NCBI GenBank assembly: GCA_023410055.1
Contig: JAEYQK010000119.1
Location: forward strand, 5,591 to 69,590
Length of the DNA: 64,000 nt
Direction of reading: 5' to 3'
DNA from: Acidobacteriota bacterium
Lineage (GTDB): Bacteria > Acidobacteriota > Terriglobia > Terriglobales > Acidobacteriaceae
Positions 42,331-52,064 of the stretch are shown here, piece by piece. Each line of letters starts with the position of its first letter. Within the stretch, counting starts at the first letter, position 1. The notes under the pieces were generated by a model, which saw nothing but the letters and a program-made list of their open reading frames with translations, was not told the DNA's origin and searched no databases. The position numbers and the translations under genes are program-made.

Positions 42331-42359
42331 GGGGAGCTGAATAAGCTCCCCCATTTTTT
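42331..42359 (+). terminator. Orphan intrinsic terminator on the plus strand
   Basis: GGGGAGCT, loop GAATA, AGCTCCCC, then CATTTTTT. A strong intrinsic terminator by form, but the nearest plus-strand gene upstream ends at 38495. On the minus strand the A-run precedes the hairpin, so it would not end the minus-strand gene at 42418-43287. It may close an antisense or small RNA. Confidence 0.6.
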
Positions 42360-42417
42360 CTGTTGATTGTACCCCCCCTCCCCACCCTGTTTCCGCATCA
42401 CTGATGATTTAAAGGAG

Positions 42418-43287
42418 TTAGGTTCGGTGTGTGACTGAAGAATCGGACCATTGTGTGATCGGGCCATCGGGCCATTGAAGAAGATCGGATGAACGGTTGA
42501 ATTGAAAGACGGATTTCAACGCAAAGGACGCGAAGAACGCAAAGGGGACAGAGGTAGCGGAGGATTTGTTGACTTGATGACTTGATGATTTGGTGATCGG
42601 GAGAACGGAAGGCTGCGTATCGGCGCTGGCTTTGATGGTCGGAAGCAGTTGGTCTTGAGTCGTAGACGAGGGTTGTGATTCGGTGGCGGCAGTAGAGTTC
42701 GGCTGAACAGTGATTATTGCGAAGTTAGGAGTGGCGGAGCTGGTAGTGCTCGGGGCGGGAGTGGTTGCAGGTTGGGCGGTGGTGGTTAGTTGGGACTCGC
42801 CTTCGACGAGCTGGTGGCATTTGCAGCAGGTTTTTTGGAGGCGCTTGATTTCCTCGATGCGTTTTTCGTGAAGTTCGGCGCGCTGTTGGTCTTCGGTTTC
42901 CTGCTTAATCTTGTCCCAGATCTGATAGCAGTTCAGATTGCTGGAGGAGTATTCGTCTTCGAGCTGGCGATGGAAGCTGGTCTGCTTGAAGTTGGAAGAC
43001 ATGACTTGCAAGGCCCAGAGGATGCGTCCGGACTTTTTCTCGCTGAGGGTATCGTTGTTGATGCCTTGGACGATCTGCATGAGGGCATAGTGGATGGCGT
43101 CTGGGCTGTCGATGAGAGCAAGGTCAATGACGGGTTCGGGGATGGGTTGGGTGGAGCGGCGGTGGGGGAAGTCCTTGGCGGCGCGCCAGTGGAAGTGGCA
43201 GAGTTCGTGGCCGCGTGCGGCGGGCGAGCCGCATTGGGTTCCGTTGGTTTTGATGTGGGCACAGCGGCGGATGTTCTTGTTCAGCAT
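42418..43287 (-). CDS. Cys/His-cluster protein with repeat-derived C-terminus, unknown
   Basis: 289 residues. The N-terminus RCAHIKTNGTQCGSPAARGHELCHFHW holds Cys9, Cys19, Cys30 and His33, a likely zinc site of a type I associate with multi-copy acidobacterial hypothetical proteins. A helical region (about 50-165) follows with CCKCHQL near its end, then a threonine-, serine- and proline-rich stretch. From about residue 245 on, the sequence (FAFFASFALKSVFQFN, QWPDGPITQWSD) is the direct translation of intergenic repeats, including R2 read in the antisense direction, which has no stop codons. The tail is probably an accident of repeat insertion. Function unknown. Confidence 0.65.
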   Translation of the reverse strand: MLNKNIRRCAHIKTNGTQCGSPAARGHELCHFHWRAAKDFPHRRSTQPIPEPVIDLALIDSPDAIHYALMQIVQGINNDTLSEKKSGRILWALQVMSSNFKQTSFHRQLEDEYSSSNLNCYQIWDKIKQETEDQQRAELHEKRIEEIKRLQKTCCKCHQLVEGESQLTTTAQPATTPAPSTTSSATPNFAIITVQPNSTAATESQPSSTTQDQLLPTIKASADTQPSVLPITKSSSHQVNKSSATSVPFAFFASFALKSVFQFNRSSDLLQWPDGPITQWSDSSVTHRT

Positions 43288-43301
43288 GGTTCCTTTGTGG
43301 C

Positions 43302-43637
43302 GCCCCTACGGGGCTGGAATTCGTTGTTGCTAAATACCCAGCGCTGCCGCGCTGGGCTGGCTAAATCGCGGCCCTACGGGCCTGTGGGTTCTTGGCAAAT
43401 ACGTCGTATTGCCGAAGCGTGAGTGTCGCGACAAAACGGCGGCAAGTTGCCCACCGTGACGGCTGCTACGAAGCCCTCGGCCGGCCCTACGGGCCTTGTA
43501 GACGTTGCCACTTCTACCCGGCACTTCCGTGCCGGGCTAAATTTGGAAGCCCCTTCGGGGCAGATCGGCGGCTTCCACCAGTCGGTTTCGACGTTTCAAG
43601 CGAAAGCCCCACGTTAGCTGCGCGAACGTGGGGCACC
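43302..43637. repeat. Island of short perfect palindromes (R7) ending in an R3 hairpin
   Basis: In 340 bases: GCCCCTACGGGGC (43302), CCCAGCGCTGCCGCGCTGGG (43337), GGCCCTACGGGCC (43370 and 43483), CCCGGCACTTCCGTGCCGGG (43517), GCCCCTTCGGGGC (43549) and R3 CCCCACGTTAGCTGCGCGAA onward (43607-43637). All different in stem but alike in design. No gene here. A related hairpin, CCGGGGGCTTACGCCCCCGG, lies at 51199. Confidence 0.8.
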
Positions 43638-43795
43638 GTCGGACGTGGGAGATCCGTGGGTCATTCGTCTGTTAGTTGATGCTAGTTCCAGTATGACAAA
43701 GTCAGATGGGGAAACCCGACAGGGCGGGGAAGTTTATATTTCGTGCGTTTGCAGGGAGTTGCAAGCAAGAGTCGGGTGTAGGGCTCTTGACAACG

Positions 43796-43921
43796 TCACC
43801 CCGGTCAAGCCAGGGCTTGAACGGGGCACCGGGGGACTTTCGGGAGTTGTCGTGACACCCACTCAAGCAAAATCAGCTTGAGTGGGCCACATTACAACAT
43901 CGGGCTTGAACGGGGCACCAG
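43796..43921. repeat. CAAGCC hairpin repeats downstream of secA
   Basis: GTCAAGCCAGGGCTTGAACG, then CCCACTCAAGC/GCTTGAGTGGG and another GGGCTTGAACGGGGCACC. They are related to the hairpin at 9601-9633. They lie just beyond the secA stop codon and may form the 3' end of its transcript. Confidence 0.65.
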
Positions 43922-43931
43922 GATCGCTAGG

Positions 43932-46844
<2,913 letters not shown>

Positions 46845-47041
46845 GGTTTGTTCCTTCCGATCCGCCGAAAATATGACTGTGCGGGGCGGGATACGCACTA
46901 CGGGCTTCCTTCAGGGACGCCGAAAGTAAAAGCCTAACATATTGGATGCGGGAGGGTGGACGGAGTGGCGGAAGGCTGCTTCGGGGATGTTGAGGGCGTG
47001 AGTTGCGAGGACGGGGCACAGCCCCGCCCCTACACGAATGA

Positions 47042-47578
47042 CTAGGCCGCTTTGCGGCGATGCGAACGTGGCGCTTCTTCCTCTTCTATCTCCTCGGTGC
47101 CGGTCTCTTCGACTTTAAGTTTCTTGCTGAAGCTCTCGACGCGTTTGAGCATTTGTTCTTCCTCGCGAAGGTTCTGCTGCAGCAGGCGGACGGCTTTTTT
47201 CATGCCGAGTTGAGTACAGAGGTCGATCATGGAGTTGTAAGCGGCGATCTCGTAGTGCTCGATCTTCGCATTGGCGCCGACGGTGAATACTTCGATCAGT
47301 TCCTCGGAAGGGTCTTCTTCCATGAAAGATTCTTTTTCCTGCTTAAGACCTTGGATTCCTTTGCACTCGGTCTGCTGAGGCTCTTCACCTAGTTCTTGGA
47401 AACACTGTTCGAGACGCTCAATCTGGCCCTGAGTCTGCTTATGGTGATTCTGAATGGCCTTGAGAAGCTGTTCATTGCTGACGTCGTCCTGGGCCTCTTC
47501 GAGTATGCCGAGGATCTTTCGTTCGGCGTCGAGCATGTCAGAAAGTTCGTGGGTCAAGAATTCGCGGGCGGTATCCAT
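47042..47578 (-). CDS. DUF892 (YciE/YciF) ferritin-like protein
   Basis: 178-residue four-helix protein of the YciE/YciF family, ferritin-like and linked to stress response. MDTAREFLTHELSDMLDAERKILGILEEAQ opens helix 1 with the carboxylate pattern, HHKQTQGQIERLEQCFQ, then KIEHYEIAAYNSMIDLCTQLG (helix 4 ligand motif ExxHYExxxY) and LREEEQMLKRVESFS. The tail is glutamate-rich, then basic (SHRRKAA). ATG 47578 has GGAGG at spacing 10. Stand-alone gene. Confidence 0.9.
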   Translation of the reverse strand: MDTAREFLTHELSDMLDAERKILGILEEAQDDVSNEQLLKAIQNHHKQTQGQIERLEQCFQELGEEPQQTECKGIQGLKQEKESFMEEDPSEELIEVFTVGANAKIEHYEIAAYNSMIDLCTQLGMKKAVRLLQQNLREEEQMLKRVESFSKKLKVEETGTEEIEEEEAPRSHRRKAA

Positions 47579-47773
47579 CTGGCTGTTTCCTCCACTGATT
47601 TTGGCTGGCTGGGATATGGCGTTAGGATGCGTCAACTTGTGTCGCGAGAGTTGTCACAGGCACGGGATACTGAAAAAGCGGCGCGTTTTAGGTATATTCT
47701 TCGCGGTGTCCTATTTCCGGGGGTGGGGTGAGTTGCGCGTCGTGTGCTCCCGGCAAGGAACGATCGGTCCTGC

Positions 47774-50575
47774 ATGCCAAACTACTATCAAAGCTTTCTT
47801 GCCTCTGTTGAGAAGTGGCCTTCGCAAATAGCGGTTGAGCTGGAGCATCCTTCGCGTCCACGCGAGACTTACACATACTCAGAACTGCGGCAGATGAGTG
47901 ATGCCGTCGGGGCTTGTCTGAGTGGCAGAGGCGTTCCGCGCGGAACGCGCTGCATCGTCATGGCCGCAAACGGGCCGCGATGGGTTGCGGCGTTCATGGG
48001 CACGCTGGCCGCCGGGATGATTGCTGTCCCGCTGGATACGGCGTTTACGGCGGAGCAGGTGCGAAAGCTGATCGTGGACAGCGGAAGCGTGCTGGCGTTC
48101 GCCGATGAAAAACACTTGGAGATGGTGCTGGACGGGGCGAGGGCGGCGGGAGTCGGTGATGGGTTCACGACGGTTCTGCTGGACGGAGTCGCGGAAGGGG
48201 CGACGGTCAGGTTCGAGGAGATTCTTGATCCCACGTTAGCTGCGCGAACGTGGGGCACCGAGGGCGCGAAGACGTTTGTTCCGGTTGAGACGGAACCGAA
48301 TGAGACGGCGGCGATTCTTTATAGCTCGGGGACGACGGGCGATCCCAAGGGCGTGATGCTCACGCACGAGAACTTTCTTGGAGAGACGGGGTCAATCTTC
48401 AAGGCGTTTGAGTTGGGGCCGAAGGATTCGATTTTAGGCATCCTGCCGCTTTTTCACGCGCTGGCACTTGCGATTGATCTGCTGCTGCCGCTGGCGGCGG
48501 GGTCGAAAATCGTGTTTTTGGAGTCGCTGAATACGGCTGATCTCGTAAGGGTGCTGCCGACTACGAACGTGTTTATCTGCGTGCCGCAGTTCTTCTACCT
48601 GATTCATGAGCGGATTTGGAAAGAGGTAAAAGCGAAGGGCGTGGTTGCGGAGAGAGTGTTCCGGGCGCTGCTGGCAATTTCGGGATTCGCGCGGAAGTTT
48701 GGAATCAATCTGGGCAAGGTGTTCTTCGGGAAGATCCACCGGATGCTGGGGCCGAAGATGCGGTATTTCGGGAGCGGCGGATCGAAGCTGGACGCGGCGG
48801 TCGGGCGGGAGTTTGAGGCGCTTGGGTTCGTGATGCTGCAAGGCTACGGACTGACGGAGACGACGGGCTGCGCGATGTATACGCCTCCGGAACGCATTGA
48901 TATTGCGACGATCGGAATTCCGCTGCCGGGGAACGAGATGAAGCTCCTGAATCTTGAGACGCTGCCGGGGGATTCGCATCCGACGGGCGAGATCGCGATA
49001 CGCGGGCCGATTGTGATGAAGGGCTACTGGAATCGTCCAGATGCAACGGCTGCAGTGCTGGATAGTGACGGCTGGCTGCACACGGGCGATCTTGGGTATA
49101 TGGACTCGCGCGGGTTCGTCCACATTACTGGCCGGGCGAAGGAGATCATTGTTCTCAGCAATGGGAAGAACATCTATCCGGACGAAATTGAGGCGCACTA
49201 CTTGAAGACGCCGTTCATAAAGGAAATGTGCGTGCTCGGGTTGCAGAGTAAGCCGGGAGAGCCCTATTCCGAGCGGCTTCATGCGGTGGTGGTGCCGAAC
49301 TTCGAGCTGATGAAGGAAAAGAAGATCGTTAACGCGCGGGAGATTCTGCGCTATGAGATCGAGAATCTATCGACGAAGATTGCGAGCACAAAGCGAATTC
49401 TGAGCTACGAGATCTGGCAGGAGGATTTGCCGAGAACGACGACGCGAAAGATCAAGCGGTTCGAGGTCGAGCGGCGGGTTCTCGAGAACCAGGCTAAGGG
49501 CAAGATCGAGGAGAGCGGTGAGGTCGCGCAAGAGCGCAAGCTGACGGCTGACGATCAGAAGTGGCTGGAGACGCCGGAAGTGCAGCGGGCGATGACGGTC
49601 ATCCGCGGAGCGTCGAAGACGAAGAAAGAAGATATTCATCCGAACGACAATCTTGAACTCGATCTGGGGCTGGACTCGATGGAGCGGGTCGAATTGCTTG
49701 TGGCGGTCGAGCGGGAGCTTGGGGCGACGCTGGACGATTCGGTGGCGTCGTCGATCTACACCGTGAGAGAACTGGTTGAGGCGGCACGATTCGCTTCGGG
49801 GCCGGGACACGTGGCGGCGGAGCGTCCGACGTGGGAGGCGGTGCTGCAGGAAGAGCCGGATGATCCGGATGTGCTGAATGTAGCGAAGCCGCACCCAGTC
49901 AGCTCGCGCTTCTGGTTCTCCCTGACGCGGTTAGTGAATCTCGTGATGCGAGATATGTTCGGGTTGAAGGTGGAAGGGCTGGAGAAGCTGCCGAATGGGC
50001 CGTTCATCATCTGTCCGAACCACCAGAGTTTTCTGGATCCTCCCGGAGTGATGAGTTCGGTGCCGTGGAGGGTGTACAAGGACTGTTTCTATGTGGGGAC
50101 GAGCGATCTGTTCGGCGAAGGAGCGTGGCGGCGGATCGCGCGGTCGTTGAACCTGATACCGGTCGATCCGGATGCGAACCTTGTGCCGGCAATGAGAGCC
50201 GGGGCGTTCGGGCTGAGGCATGGGAAGACGCTGGTCTTGTATCCCGAAGGCGAGCGCAGTATTGACGGCGTGCCTAAAACGTTCAAGAAGGGCGCGGCCA
50301 TTCTGGCTGTGCACTTGAACGTGCCGATTGTGCCCGTGGCGCTGGACGGTTTCTACGAGGCGTGGCCTCGGAACCACAGATTCCAGAAGGTGGCGAAGCT
50401 GAGAATTCGATTTGGTGATCCGATTTATCCGAGTCCGAACCCGAAGAATCCCGAAGCGGCGTACGATGCGATCACAAGAGAACTAAAGAACAGAGTCGTT
50501 GAGATGTGGGAGGAGATACACGAGGAGCTGTACCCCGGTGAACACAAGAAATCGGGTGATCTGGTGATCGGGTGA
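47774..50575 (+). CDS. Fused acyl-activating enzyme, acyl carrier protein and PlsC-type acyltransferase
   Basis: About 933 residues, three modules. AMP-binding domain about 1-580: AILYSSGTTGDPKGVMLTHEN (about 178), QGYGLTETTGCAMYTPPE, GWLHTGDLGYMDSRGFVHITGRAKEIIVLSNGKN. Phosphopantetheine-binding ACP about 600-680 with LGLDSMERVEL, the Ser at about 634. Acyltransferase about 735-925 with NHQSFLDPPG and YPEGERSIDG. It may activate a fatty acid, hold it on its own ACP and acylate a lysophospholipid or glycerol phosphate. It resembles Aas but with an internal ACP. An R3 repeat is translated as DPTLAARTWGTE at about 152-163, and the last residues (SGDLVIG) are R2. Confidence 0.9.
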   Translation: MPNYYQSFLASVEKWPSQIAVELEHPSRPRETYTYSELRQMSDAVGACLSGRGVPRGTRCIVMAANGPRWVAAFMGTLAAGMIAVPLDTAFTAEQVRKLIVDSGSVLAFADEKHLEMVLDGARAAGVGDGFTTVLLDGVAEGATVRFEEILDPTLAARTWGTEGAKTFVPVETEPNETAAILYSSGTTGDPKGVMLTHENFLGETGSIFKAFELGPKDSILGILPLFHALALAIDLLLPLAAGSKIVFLESLNTADLVRVLPTTNVFICVPQFFYLIHERIWKEVKAKGVVAERVFRALLAISGFARKFGINLGKVFFGKIHRMLGPKMRYFGSGGSKLDAAVGREFEALGFVMLQGYGLTETTGCAMYTPPERIDIATIGIPLPGNEMKLLNLETLPGDSHPTGEIAIRGPIVMKGYWNRPDATAAVLDSDGWLHTGDLGYMDSRGFVHITGRAKEIIVLSNGKNIYPDEIEAHYLKTPFIKEMCVLGLQSKPGEPYSERLHAVVVPNFELMKEKKIVNAREILRYEIENLSTKIASTKRILSYEIWQEDLPRTTTRKIKRFEVERRVLENQAKGKIEESGEVAQERKLTADDQKWLETPEVQRAMTVIRGASKTKKEDIHPNDNLELDLGLDSMERVELLVAVERELGATLDDSVASSIYTVRELVEAARFASGPGHVAAERPTWEAVLQEEPDDPDVLNVAKPHPVSSRFWFSLTRLVNLVMRDMFGLKVEGLEKLPNGPFIICPNHQSFLDPPGVMSSVPWRVYKDCFYVGTSDLFGEGAWRRIARSLNLIPVDPDANLVPAMRAGAFGLRHGKTLVLYPEGERSIDGVPKTFKKGAAILAVHLNVPIVPVALDGFYEAWPRNHRFQKVAKLRIRFGDPIYPSPNPKNPEAAYDAITRELKNRVVEMWEEIHEELYPGEHKKSGDLVIG
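48230..48260. repeat. R3 hairpin inside the acyl-activating enzyme gene
   Basis: CCCACGTTAGCTGCGCGAAC continuing GTGGGGCACCG, identical over 31 bases to the intergenic copy at 43608. Stem CCCACGTT/AACGTGGG. It is read in frame as PTLAARTWGT between two conserved parts of the adenylation domain. Confidence 0.9.
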
Positions 50576-50665
50576 AAAAATCGGGTGATTGGGCGATCGG
50601 GTGATCGGGTGATCTGAAATCGCAAAATTGGGAAAATCGGAAGAACGGAGATCGGGAGATCGGAG
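50550..50665 (+). repeat. R2 octamer repeats overlapping the stop of the fused acyltransferase
   Basis: ATCGGGTGATCTGGTGATCG followed by further, partly decayed units up to 50665. TGA triplets at 50557, 50565 and 50573 fall in the three different frames; the third is the actual stop codon. A second block follows, closing just before the next gene's start. Confidence 0.88.
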
Positions 50666-50667
50666 TC

Positions 50668-51135
50668 GTGAGGAAGGTTCTGGAGTTTAGGTTCGCGGTG
50701 TCTCTGTTCCTGCTTTGGACGATGTCGGGCTTTGCGTCAGGCGATCGGAATACGTCACAAGGGAAGACGCCAGAGAAGTGGCTGCCGTCGACAGTCTGTG
50801 AACTTATTAAGAAACCTACAAAGTACGATGGTATCCGAGTCTCACTTCACGCAAAAGTTCTAGATGGGATGGGGCACGGCATCCTTTTAACAGACGATAA
50901 CTGCAACAAGGGTTTGCGAATGTTAGCCTCTGGGACCGTTATAGAACGTGAGGATTACACGCAATTTGAGCGCACTTTTTACTCCGCCCGAAGCATCACT
51001 CGTAATCACGAGATTACAGGTGACTTCTATGGCCGATTTGTATACAGGCCGACAGAACCACGGCTCAAGTGGGCGCTTGATGTTGAGCAGATTTCAAACG
51101 TAAAAATCGAATTCCCGTCGTCAGACTCCAAGTAG
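50668..51135 (+). CDS. Small secreted protein, unknown
   Basis: 155 residues. Signal peptide about 1-23 (LEFRFAVSLFLLWTMSGFASG). The mature part has the pattern VCELIKKPTKYDGIRVSLHAKVLDGMGHGILLTDDNC, like small secreted proteins common in acidobacteria with a possible OB-like beta-barrel; two cysteines may form a disulfide. GTG start with GGGAG upstream inside the repeat block. Function unknown. Confidence 0.65.
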   Translation: MRKVLEFRFAVSLFLLWTMSGFASGDRNTSQGKTPEKWLPSTVCELIKKPTKYDGIRVSLHAKVLDGMGHGILLTDDNCNKGLRMLASGTVIEREDYTQFERTFYSARSITRNHEITGDFYGRFVYRPTEPRLKWALDVEQISNVKIEFPSSDSK

Positions 51136-51198
51136 GGAACGTTCATGGCAGAAAACACGCTGCCGTCCCTGCGGGACTCGTGATATTCCCGCTCTTTA

Positions 51199-51218
51199 CC
51201 GGGGGCTTACGCCCCCGG
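51199..51218. repeat. R7-type palindrome
   Basis: CCGGGGGCTTACGCCCCCGG, eight-base stem. GCCCTTCGGGC follows at about 51231. Between the secreted-protein gene and the CYTH gene. Confidence 0.7.
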
Positions 51219-51262
51219 CTAACTACTGGCGCCCTTCGGGCTCGAAATCGGTCTGACTGTTT

Positions 51263-51302
51263 TCCAGATCAGACAATCACTAGATCAGCAGATCACTAGA
51301 TT
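51263..51302 (-). repeat. R2-variant octamers overlapping the CYTH gene stop
   Basis: Read on the minus strand: ATCTAGTGATCTGCTGATCT and further units. The variant ATCTAGTG carries both TAG and TGA. The stop codon of the CYTH gene (51296-51298) is the TAG of the first unit. Confidence 0.8.
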
Positions 51303-51910
51303 GCCTGGCCCACCTCGTCGAACGTCATGTTCATCGCCGCCGAGCCGGTGCGAGCTTTCCATTCGAAAAATAGGGTCGCGTAATTGCTGGTGATGTAGTC
51401 ACGCTCGGTAATGTCGAGGAGGGCGGCGGTGTGGTCGATCCAGTCGGGTGGGCCTTCGATTTCGGCGATGTTGCCGATGGGGGTTTCGTCGAGGACGACG
51501 TGTCCGGTGCCGTCAGTCCATTCGGCGCGAAATTTTTCGTAGCGGAAAGACGGGGAGTAGCCGAGGGCGCGGATGATGGCGTCGGTTGTTGGGCCGTCGG
51601 CGACGATGGTTTCGAGTTCGGTGCGGGATTTGTGTTTGGATGGGTCCCCCGAGGCATTGTCCTGAGGGTAGGGATTCCTCGCTGTGCTCGGAATGACAAT
51701 CTTGCTTTTGTGAGTGAGTATCCAGCGGTCGCCGTATTGGCGGAGGCGGAGGAGTTCGCCGCGGCGGCGGAGTTCTTGAGACGGCGTGTCGTAAAGCGTG
51801 TTCACCTCGTGGGTGCGGGGCGTGATCTCGCGGAAGCCGGTGCTCTTCAGCTTTGACTGGAGCGCGGCGAGGTCGTGGATGATGAACTTGATTTCGACTT
51901 CGTTGGGCAT
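51296..51910 (-). CDS. CYTH-domain protein (class IV adenylate cyclase / triphosphatase-like)
   Basis: 204 residues. The EVEIKF signature (ExExK) opens the triphosphate tunnel, followed by NTLYDTPSQELRRRGELLRLRQYGDRWILTHK, KSRTELETIV, RYEKFRAEW and VVLDETPIGNIAEIEGPPDWID, covering the strands of the tunnel fold. It may act on triphosphates such as thiamine triphosphate or inorganic triphosphate, or cyclise ATP. Between THKSK and KHKSR it holds an extra IVIPSTARNPYPQDNASGDP, the translation of an R5 repeat. Start ATG 51910; TATACT ends eight bases before it, with no Shine-Dalgarno. Stop lies within R2. Confidence 0.85.
   Translation of the reverse strand: MPNEVEIKFIIHDLAALQSKLKSTGFREITPRTHEVNTLYDTPSQELRRRGELLRLRQYGDRWILTHKSKIVIPSTARNPYPQDNASGDPSKHKSRTELETIVADGPTTDAIIRALGYSPSFRYEKFRAEWTDGTGHVVLDETPIGNIAEIEGPPDWIDHTAALLDITERDYITSNYATLFFEWKARTGSAAMNMTFDEVGQAI
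51645..51698. repeat. R5 element inside the CYTH gene
   Basis: On the minus strand starts ATTGTCATTCCGAGCACAGC and includes GAGGAATCCC and CCTCAGGACAATGCC. This is the widespread intergenic element whose other frame translates as SFRAQRGIP. Here it is read in frame as IVIPSTARNP and further, inside a conserved enzyme. Confidence 0.85.
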
Positions 51911-51937
51911 CGGGGAGAAGTATAGCAAGGCAGAAGC

Positions 51938-52020
51938 GAGTACCTAGTTACCGAGTACCTAGTACCCAGTTGGGAACTTGAGCGCGATAACTGAGTACTT
52001 GGTACCGGTTACTAGGTACT
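51938..52020. repeat. R6 repeat, degenerate AGTACCTAGTACC copies
   Basis: Several partly inverted AGTACCTAGTACC and TACTTGGTACC units, AT-richer than the neighbours. Between the divergent CYTH and murE genes. The same family occurs at 54970-55018. Confidence 0.75.
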
Positions 52021-52051
52021 TCCTTTCAGAGTAGCTGGCCAGAAGCTCGGA

Positions 52052-52057
52052 TATAAT
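52052..52057 (+). promoter_or_regulatory. -10 box of murE, possible leaderless start of the dcw cluster
   Basis: TATAAT ends seven bases before ATG 52065, so the first transcribed base would be at about the start codon. No Shine-Dalgarno and no clear -35. Likely the promoter of the cell-wall cluster, since the gene upstream is divergent. Confidence 0.5.
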
Positions 52058-52064
52058 TTGCGTG

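Noticed and set aside
43645..43881. Plus-strand frame of 78 codons in the palindrome island
   Set aside because: Crosses several repeats and has no family resemblance, signal peptide or clear ribosome-binding site.
50550..50665. Tandem R2 arrays considered as a small CRISPR or minisatellite
   Set aside because: Units are 8 bases, directly adjacent, without spacers of constant length; no cas genes in the window.
51331..51699. Minus-strand frame starting MSFRAQRGIP
   Set aside because: This is the well-known spurious translation of the R5 element, followed by a shifted-frame shadow of the CYTH gene.
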